Of a DNA stretch of 6,148 nt, positions 1 to 4,821 are shown in pieces. The notes beneath the pieces were generated by a model. It had not been told where the DNA came from and searched no databases. It was given only the letters and a program-made list of their open reading frames with translations. Location of the stretch: the NCBI GenBank assembly GCA_021786655.1, contig JAJYMU010000063.1:1-6148 (forward strand), read 5' to 3'. Source of the stretch: Bacteroidota bacterium. Lineage in GTDB: Bacteria > Bacteroidota > Ignavibacteria > Ignavibacteriales > Melioribacteraceae. Within the stretch, counting starts at the first letter, position 1. The number at the start of each line of letters is the position of its first letter. The translations under genes were made by a program, and so were the position numbers.

Positions 1-186
1 GACTACGATAAGAAATATATAACTGTTGGTCTCGGTTATAAAACCGCGTCTAATCTTTCACTTAATCTTGCTTACTCTCACGGATGGTGGAAAGATTTTG
101 GCGACAATTACGGATACAATGTTTCCCGCACTTATCAGGATATAACGCAAGATAATTTTGTTATGGGTGTAAGCTATAACTTTTAA
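1..186 (+). CDS. Outer-membrane beta-barrel protein, C-terminal fragment (possibly OmpP1/FadL-like)
   Basis: Frame 1 is open from the window edge to a TAA at 184-186 and gives the last 61 residues of a protein that starts outside the window. The residues alternate polar and hydrophobic with many aromatics (ITVGLGYKTASNLSLNLAYS, then NFVMGVSYNF), as in transmembrane beta-strands. The chain ends in Tyr-Asn-Phe, and a C-terminal aromatic is the usual signal recognised by the BAM machinery in outer-membrane barrels. The stretch between the strands (HGWWKDFGDNYGYNVSRTYQ) looks like an extracellular loop and resembles, from memory, the end of OmpP1/FadL-type transporters. That subfamily is only a guess; the barrel assignment is firmer. 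A strong terminator follows 36 nt after the stop, so this is the last gene of its transcription unit. Confidence 0.72.
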   Translation, partial: DYDKKYITVGLGYKTASNLSLNLAYSHGWWKDFGDNYGYNVSRTYQDITQDNFVMGVSYNF

Positions 187-208
187 GTTTTTCCTTATCT
201 CTTGTTGA

Positions 209-237
209 TTGACAACCCCTCGGAAGCACCTTATTTT
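209..237 (+). promoter_or_regulatory. Candidate sigma70-type promoter for rsgA, overlapping the terminator hairpin
   Basis: A perfect -35 hexamer TTGACA (209-214) is followed after exactly 17 bp by TATTTT (232-237), which matches 4 of 6 positions of the -10 consensus. Transcription would begin near 244, inside the right arm of the upstream terminator, leaving a leader of roughly 27 nt before the ATT at 271 with the Shine-Dalgarno inside it. Because the terminator should block most read-through, rsgA needs a promoter here, and this is the best candidate. The prediction rests on sequence only. Confidence 0.5.
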
Positions 238-256
238 TAAGGTGCTTCTTATTTTT
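223..256 (+). terminator. Rho-independent terminator of the beta-barrel gene
   Basis: A perfect 11-bp stem, GAAGCACCTTA (223-233) pairing with TAAGGTGCTTC (238-248), closes on a TTTT loop and is followed by the T-rich tract TTATTTTT (249-256). It starts 36 nt after the barrel stop codon and ends 14 nt before the proposed rsgA start. The tail on the - strand side is less T-rich, so it is read as a + strand terminator. Confidence 0.88.
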
Positions 257-260
257 AAAC

Positions 261-266
261 GGAGGT
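261..266 (+). promoter_or_regulatory. Shine-Dalgarno GGAGGT that points to an ATT start for rsgA
   Basis: GGAGGT is the strongest ribosome-binding motif in the window. Five nucleotides separate the GGAGG core from the in-frame ATT at 271. The only other in-frame candidate, TTG at 316, is about 50 nt downstream and has no purine-rich site at a workable distance. The in-frame codons between the upstream stop (256-258) and 271 are ACG, GAG, GTA and AAA, none of which is a usual initiator. Confidence 0.7.
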
Positions 267-270
267 AAAA

Positions 271-1224
271 ATTCAAGGCACTGTCTTCAAGACTGAAAGC
301 AATAATTACTATTTATTGAATGAAAAAGATGAAGAAGTAAGATGTTCGCTGCGGGGGAGATTCCAAAAAGAATTTGCATTGAAGCGCGGCAAACTTTTTG
401 CCGTTGATATTGTTGCCGTCGGCGATCAAGTTTTGTACGAGATGAACAAAGACGGCTCTGGTGTAATAGAAAAAATCCTTCCAAGAAGAAATTACATTTC
501 GAGAAAAGCCCCAAAGATTAAAGGCGCAAGCACACGAGGCGAGCGGCTTGAACAAATTGTTGCCGCAAACATAGATAACCTGGTTATTGTTTCAAGCTGC
601 CAACTTCCAAAACTTAATAACCGTTTGATAGACAGATTAATAGTTATCGGGGAAAGTTCTCACATCAAGCCGATCATTGTAATCAATAAAACCGATTTGG
701 ATACCAGTGAAGATTTCAAAACTCTTGTTCAGCTTTACCAAGGAATTGGCTACGAAGTTTTTGCGACGAGCATAATCACTAAAAACGGTTTAGAAGAATT
801 GCGCGAAACCATGAAAAACAGAATCAATTTAATGTGGGGTCAATCAGGAGTTGGAAAGTCATCACTGCTGAATGAGATTTACACAAGTCTGAATTTCAAA
901 ATTGGAACAATCAGCGATTCAACTTCAAAAGGGAAACACACCACGGTTACAAGTGTTTTACGAAAAGTTGATGTCGGAACGTTTATCATCGACACACCCG
1001 GTATTCGCGAGATAGATCCTTACGGGGTACGCAAGGAAGATTTGGGACATTACTTTGTCGAGTTCAAACCATTTCAGGATAATTGCAGATTCAATACTTG
1101 CACGCATGATCACGAGCCAGGCTGCGCCATTATTGAAGCCGTGGAAAAAGAATTGATCGACAAGTTAAGGTATCAAAGTTATTTGAACATGCTGGCAACA
1201 GTTGAAGACGACATGAATTTTTAG
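271..1224 (+). CDS. rsgA: RsgA, circularly permuted small-ribosomal-subunit maturation GTPase
   Basis: RsgA (YjeQ/YloQ) is a ribosome-stimulated GTPase that acts late in 30S subunit assembly. The G motifs occur in the permuted order typical of the family. In the 317-residue version they are NKTD (139-142), the P-loop GQSGVGKSS (190-198), the switch I region KGKHTTV (about 221-227) and DTPG (241-244). The C-terminal zinc site follows with Cys272, Cys277, His279 and Cys285 in CRFNTCTHDHEPGC. The N-terminal part is the OB fold. I chose ATT at 271 because residues 1-15 (IQGTVFKTESNNYYL) continue the first OB strand of known RsgA proteins (for example GKIIKALSGFYYVLDE in B. subtilis, from memory) and because GGAGGT sits just upstream. 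Starting at TTG 316 gives 302 aa and removes that strand. All catalytic motifs are intact. The stop codon interlocks with that of the convergent ATP-grasp gene. Function is near certain; the start is likely but unproven. Confidence 0.95.
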   Translation: MQGTVFKTESNNYYLLNEKDEEVRCSLRGRFQKEFALKRGKLFAVDIVAVGDQVLYEMNKDGSGVIEKILPRRNYISRKAPKIKGASTRGERLEQIVAANIDNLVIVSSCQLPKLNNRLIDRLIVIGESSHIKPIIVINKTDLDTSEDFKTLVQLYQGIGYEVFATSIITKNGLEELRETMKNRINLMWGQSGVGKSSLLNEIYTSLNFKIGTISDSTSKGKHTTVTSVLRKVDVGTFIIDTPGIREIDPYGVRKEDLGHYFVEFKPFQDNCRFNTCTHDHEPGCAIIEAVEKELIDKLRYQSYLNMLATVEDDMNF

Positions 1225-2123
1225 AACGACAAAACTTTTTTTCTCATCCTTTCAATAAATTCAGCAACAACTTCGTTTGGAACTCCGTCCGGATGATTTG
1301 ACTTCAGCCGCATGTCGCACTGGTCGTTCACGTAATCAATCATAACAAAATTATGATCTTTGGTAACTGCAATCTCGGTAGAAAAATAATCGAGCTTGGT
1401 TATTCTTGCCAGCTTAGAGGTAATTCGTAAAAGCGGTAAAAGATTGAAGCGCGCGATTTCCTTTTTTGTGACGATGTTGTAAATGTGAGTTTGATCGTCC
1501 CACCAAATTGGTATTGCCTTATTGAAAGCCCATAAAACTCTGAACCAAGCGCGTCGTCCGGCAAAAAAACGCGGCTTAATTTTTTCTTGAATCAAAAACT
1601 TTTCGTTCGGATGCATAGTCCTTTCATCAATAATTTGCTGCAGTGAAACGGCATTTCTGATTACGCCTTCGCCGCCGCCGGAATTGACCGCAGGTTTAAT
1701 GACAAAAGGTGATCCGAGATGTGTCAGATCATATTCGTTCAGTTTCAACTGCTGTGTTTGTGAATACCGCGGAACGAGACGTGTATCCGGCAGTCTGAAT
1801 TTCTTTTTCATCAGCCGTTTATGCATTGTCGATTTATCTGTAGCTTTCAAAACTTTGTTGTGCGGATTAATTAAATAACAATGTTGCCGTTGCAGCAATT
1901 TTGAAATTGGTTCAAACGCGCGGTCTTCATCCGAAGCCCGGTCTAAGTATGCTTTGAACTGTAATTCCTTCCGGTTAACTCTATCAATTACCTCGTCGAT
2001 GTTGTAATTGCGAATGAGAAAAGTTGTTGAGCCGTGACGATGGAAAATATCTTCGATCAGCTGAACGAACTCCTCGTCGTAAACCCATTTATAAGAAATT
2101 GCCAGATCGAACTTGTGCATCAT
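1221..2123 (-). CDS. Uncharacterised ATP-grasp domain protein
   Basis: This 300-aa protein has the layout of an ATP-grasp ligase/kinase. An N-terminal pre-domain starts with KFDLAISYKW. A lid segment follows with KATDKSTMHKRL (about 93-104) and RLPDTRLVP. The ATP-binding lysine sits in FVIKPAVNSGGGEG (Lys143 and the glycine loop 148-153), then the hinge FLIQEKIKP (176-184). The C-terminal metal-site region runs from STEIAV (Glu250) to MIDYVNDQCDMR (261-272). ATP-grasp enzymes usually join a carboxylate to an amine, thiol or other nucleophile through an acyl-phosphate; the substrate here cannot be told. The spot that is often E-x-N reads Y-V-N, with acidic residues around it. No signal peptide is seen, so it is probably cytosolic. 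The start is ATG at 2123, with ATG 2120 and TTG 2126 as neighbouring options; the leader is A-rich without a Shine-Dalgarno. It is transcribed alone, convergent with rsgA and divergent from the TPR operon. RimK-like, TTL-like or D-Ala-D-Ala-ligase-like identity is possible but unproven. Confidence 0.82.
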   Translation of the reverse strand: MMHKFDLAISYKWVYDEEFVQLIEDIFHRHGSTTFLIRNYNIDEVIDRVNRKELQFKAYLDRASDEDRAFEPISKLLQRQHCYLINPHNKVLKATDKSTMHKRLMKKKFRLPDTRLVPRYSQTQQLKLNEYDLTHLGSPFVIKPAVNSGGGEGVIRNAVSLQQIIDERTMHPNEKFLIQEKIKPRFFAGRRAWFRVLWAFNKAIPIWWDDQTHIYNIVTKKEIARFNLLPLLRITSKLARITKLDYFSTEIAVTKDHNFVMIDYVNDQCDMRLKSNHPDGVPNEVVAEFIERMRKKVLSF

Positions 2124-2136
2124 CAAATTTTTTTTG

Positions 2137-2168
2137 CAAAGATATAGAAATGATAAAGCCGGAACAAT
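2137..2168 (-). promoter_or_regulatory. Candidate Bacteroidota-type promoter for the ATP-grasp gene
   Basis: Read on -, TATCTTTG (2144 to 2137) matches the Bacteroidota -7 element TAnnTTTG exactly. ATTG (2168 to 2165) lies 20 bp upstream, where the -33 TTG/TTTG element is expected. The initiation point would be near 2131, leaving an A-rich leader of under 10 nt before ATG 2123. This is a motif match only, although both elements and the spacing agree. Confidence 0.5.
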
Positions 2169-2176
2169 CTTTCTCC

Positions 2177-2208
2177 TTGTGATTATAAGGGTTTACAACT
2201 ATTTTTTG
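2177..2208 (+). promoter_or_regulatory. Candidate promoter for the TPR-DUF4292-envC operon
   Basis: TTGTGA (2177-2182) is followed after 17 bp by TATTTT (2200-2205), a partial -35/-10 pair. The same place reads TTG, 20 bp, TATTTTTTG, one T longer than the Bacteroidota -7 element TAnnTTTG. Either reading starts transcription just upstream of the ATG at 2228. The opposing ATP-grasp promoter lies only about 10 bp away, so the two probably share one short divergent region. The match is imperfect. Confidence 0.35.
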
Positions 2209-2227
2209 CATCAAATTACTCGGATAT

Positions 2228-4036
2228 ATGAAGAAGCTCTTAATCATAATATATGTTGCATCCCTGCTGACCGGATGTTCTCAAGAAGTAGTAAAACAAG
2301 CTAAATCGAGCGAAGCACCCTCGGTAAAGCTTAACCGCGCTGACAAAGAAAAAATAGCAGAACAAAACTTTATCGACGGCTGTGTTCTGGAAACCAAAGG
2401 ACAATTCAACGACGCCATCGCAAAGTATTTAACCGCTTTGAAGTATGATCAGAAGGCGGGAATTTATTACACTGTGGCGAAGAACTACTTCCGCTTGAAT
2501 AAACTCTCATCCGCAATAAATTTTGCTCAGCAAGCGGTGAGGAATGATTCCGGTAACGTTGAGTACATGACTTTGTTAGCATCTATTTATAGTTCTTCGC
2601 ATTTGGAAGATTCATCCGCCGCGGTTTATAATCAAATTATAAAGTTAGACTCAACTGCTTACACCGCGTATTTCAGTTTGGCGCAAATCTACGAAGCCAA
2701 AAGACCTACCGAGGCGCTGAAGCTTTACAAAAAAGTTATTGATCTGATCGGTCCGGAGTGGAGTGTTCTAGTTCGCTTAGTTGCTTTGAATGAAAGAATG
2801 GGAAACATCCAAGAAACAGTTAAGATGGTCGCCGAACTGGTTAAGCTTAACCCGTCCAATCTTCAACTTCAAAAAGTTTTAATCGATGCCTATATAAAAA
2901 CAAAAGAATACGACAAAGCTTTATTAATGGTGAACGAATCTCTCGCGAGTTTCCCGGATGATTTCGATCTGCTGGAACTGAAGGGGAGAGTTATGATTGA
3001 AAAAGGGGATTGGAAAGATGCGTCGGGTGAATATTTGAAACTTGTTGCCAATCCGCAAGTAAACATGGAAGCGAAAATTAGAATTGGAACTTCCTTCTTT
3101 GCTGCTTCAGAAAAAGATTCGAACAATCTTCACATTGCGAAAGAAATTTTTCAGACGATAGACAAAGACACCGCCGATTGGCAAGTTAATGCTTACCTTG
3201 GTGAAATCGGAATACGAGAAAAACAAGATTCGATCGCGATCGAGTATTTGAAGAAAGCTGCCGGACTTGCCGAGTGGAATGCTCAAGTGTGGGTGCGCTT
3301 AGGCGGTCTGTTGTTCGACAATCGAAAATACAAAGATGCAGTTTCTTACATGTCGAAGGCGTATTCGAAATTTCCGAACGACTTTGCAGTTAATCTTATT
3401 TACGGTCTGGCTCTTTCTCAAGAAAATGATCACTTGAAAGCGAAGGAAGCGCTTCAGCGTGCCTTGAAAATAAATCCGGATGATGTAACGGCACTTTCTG
3501 CGATGGGATACACGTTGAACCAATTGAAAAACGATGAAGAAGCGTTGACATATCTGCAGAAAGCTCTTTCAATAGATCCGAACAATATTCAAGTTCTCAG
3601 CATCACAGCGATGATACATGAATCGAAAAAAGAATATAAAATTTCCGATTCGCTTTATACAAAGGCATTGAAGTTAGATTCAACGAACGCGCTCATCTTG
3701 AACAACTTTGCATATTCGCTTTCCGAACGCGGAATAGATTTGCAGAACGCGCTTGAGATGTCTAAGAAAGCCGTCGCACAAGAACCGAAGAATGCATCGT
3801 ATCTAGATACTATAGGATGGATATACTTCAAACTAGATAGTCTCGACAACGCAAAAAAGAATGTTGAAACTGCGTCGAACATGGAAGAAAAAAATGCAAC
3901 AATTTTAGATCACCTTGGAGATATTTATTTTAAACTCGGTCAAAAAGAAAAAGCTAAACAATTGTGGAATAAAGCTTACAGTCTGGATCAAAGCAAAGCA
4001 GAGATAAAACGAAAAATTGATAAAGGAGAATTGTGA
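2228..4036 (+). CDS. Large TPR-repeat lipoprotein
   Basis: This 602-aa protein starts with a lipoprotein signal peptide: KK, a hydrophobic core (LLIIIYVAS), then the lipobox LLTGC with Cys17 and Ser at +2, so it is probably anchored in the outer membrane facing the periplasm. Nearly the whole mature chain, from about residue 45 to 580, is tandem helix-turn-helix repeats of TPR type. Clear units include ALKINPDDVTALSAMGYTLN (411-430), YLDTIGWIYFKLDSLDNA (525-542) and ILDHLGDIYFKLGQKEKA (559-576). TPR solenoids bind other proteins and have no catalytic role, so this is likely a scaffold; the partner is unknown. The ATG at 2228 gives a complete signal peptide and has only a weak GGA upstream. 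Its TGA overlaps the GTG of the next gene (GTGA, 4033-4036), which suggests translational coupling. A DUF4292 protein and an EnvC-like protein follow, so an envelope role is inferred. Confidence 0.9.
   Translation: MKKLLIIIYVASLLTGCSQEVVKQAKSSEAPSVKLNRADKEKIAEQNFIDGCVLETKGQFNDAIAKYLTALKYDQKAGIYYTVAKNYFRLNKLSSAINFAQQAVRNDSGNVEYMTLLASIYSSSHLEDSSAAVYNQIIKLDSTAYTAYFSLAQIYEAKRPTEALKLYKKVIDLIGPEWSVLVRLVALNERMGNIQETVKMVAELVKLNPSNLQLQKVLIDAYIKTKEYDKALLMVNESLASFPDDFDLLELKGRVMIEKGDWKDASGEYLKLVANPQVNMEAKIRIGTSFFAASEKDSNNLHIAKEIFQTIDKDTADWQVNAYLGEIGIREKQDSIAIEYLKKAAGLAEWNAQVWVRLGGLLFDNRKYKDAVSYMSKAYSKFPNDFAVNLIYGLALSQENDHLKAKEALQRALKINPDDVTALSAMGYTLNQLKNDEEALTYLQKALSIDPNNIQVLSITAMIHESKKEYKISDSLYTKALKLDSTNALILNNFAYSLSERGIDLQNALEMSKKAVAQEPKNASYLDTIGWIYFKLDSLDNAKKNVETASNMEEKNATILDHLGDIYFKLGQKEKAKQLWNKAYSLDQSKAEIKRKIDKGEL
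4022..4028 (+). promoter_or_regulatory. Shine-Dalgarno AAAGGAG supporting the GTG start at 4033
   Basis: AAAGGAG lies inside the last codons of the TPR gene, 4 nt before the GTG at 4033. It decides the start of the DUF4292 gene, because no other in-frame start that keeps the signal peptide has such a site. It also fits the coupled stop/start GTGA. Confidence 0.65.
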
Positions 4037-4821
4037 GGAAAGGTTTTCTTTTGATATCGATCATGTCGATATTTTCATTACTGTATATGGACGGATGTAT
4101 TCCATCAAAACCGGTTCAAGAAGAACAGCTTGTTTCCGCGGATAGACTAATTAAACGGCTGGAAGCTAACAGAAGAAAAATAAAAAACTTTGTCGGCAAC
4201 GGTACAATCACTATTAAAACTTCGGAGATTGATGCCAAGAGCAATTTTCAAGTACAAATAAAACGACCGGATACCGTGAAAGTTGCTTTCTACGGACCGT
4301 TCGGTATCGATCTCGCTTCGGCGCTAATCACTCAGCAGAATTTTCAATTTTATGATATTATCAACAACAGATTGTATAGAGGCAAACTGAAATCCGGCGT
4401 AATGAATGACATTCTAAAGATAAATATCTCATTCGAAGAACTTCTCGATTTGCTCACCGGTTCTGTAAACTTGACGGATAAACTCAGAAGAGAGCCGGAC
4501 AAATATGAAACCGACAGCGATCAGTACAACCTTACTTATTATGATTCCTCAGCAGCGACGGCAAGCATTTATTCAATTCGGCGTGATGATTTGGGTATAA
4601 CCGGTTACAAGCTGAATAGTTTCAAAGGAAAAAATTTGGTGAACGCCGACTACTCGAAGTTTAGAAAGTATGAAGATACGCCTGTTCCGTTCTTAATTGA
4701 TGTTAATGAGTTAACGAACAATCAAAAAATAAAAATTGAATATCGTTCGGTTGACGTGAACAACGAAATCGGGAATCTGAAACTGGACATTCCAAACGAT
4801 GCAAAAATCATTGATTGGTAA
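4033..4821 (+). CDS. DUF4292-family lipoprotein, LolB-like
   Basis: This 262-aa exported protein matches my memory of the Bacteroidota DUF4292 family. The diagnostic stretch is VKVAFYGPFGIDLASALIT (82-100) followed by FYDIINNRLYRGKL (106-119), which corresponds to the family pattern of a lGiE-a-r-litpd-like segment and then an inn-k-Y segment. The rest is predicted beta-rich (NFVGNGTITIKTSEI at 52-66; KIKIEYRSVDV at 232-242), in keeping with a LolA/LolB-type half-barrel that holds lipid chains; that functional link is inference. The N-terminus has a basic MRK, a hydrophobic core and Cys22, but the lipobox is MDGC, with Asp at -2 where a small or hydrophobic residue is usual, so lipidation is likely rather than certain. 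It starts with GTG, overlaps the TPR stop by 4 bp and overlaps the envC-like start by 23 bp. Confidence 0.82.
   Translation: MRKGFLLISIMSIFSLLYMDGCIPSKPVQEEQLVSADRLIKRLEANRRKIKNFVGNGTITIKTSEIDAKSNFQVQIKRPDTVKVAFYGPFGIDLASALITQQNFQFYDIINNRLYRGKLKSGVMNDILKINISFEELLDLLTGSVNLTDKLRREPDKYETDSDQYNLTYYDSSAATASIYSIRRDDLGITGYKLNSFKGKNLVNADYSKFRKYEDTPVPFLIDVNELTNNQKIKIEYRSVDVNNEIGNLKLDIPNDAKIIDW
4054..4072 (+). repeat. Small inverted repeat near the start of the DUF4292 gene
   Basis: ATATCGA (4054-4060) and TCGATAT (4066-4072) form a perfect 7-bp stem around the loop TCATG. The hairpin begins 21 nt after the GTG start, inside the signal-peptide codons. It is AT-rich and modestly stable, and no T-tract follows, so it is not a terminator. 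It may be accidental. Confidence 0.4.

Noticed and set aside
204..216. Short inverted repeat GTTG-ATTGA-CAAC over the -35 box of the rsgA promoter
   Set aside because: A 4-bp arm is too short to claim an operator; chance is a sufficient explanation.
313..555. 80-codon open frame on the - strand over the start of rsgA
   Set aside because: The opposite strand encodes the well-supported RsgA OB fold; the translation is low-complexity Phe/Ser-rich and looks like a shadow.
2128..2135. T8 run as a possible terminator or slippage site
   Set aside because: No stem precedes it on +, and on - it is simply the A-rich leader before the ATP-grasp start, typical of this group.
2113..2304. 63-codon open frame on + across the divergent promoter region
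   Set aside because: It runs through the start of the ATP-grasp gene, the promoters and the TPR signal peptide in another frame; no protein-like pattern and no Shine-Dalgarno.
2360..3970. Possible DNA tandem repeats or CRISPR-like periodicity in the TPR gene
   Set aside because: The periodicity is at protein level (about 34 residues per TPR unit); the DNA units are diverged and show no identical repeats with spacers.
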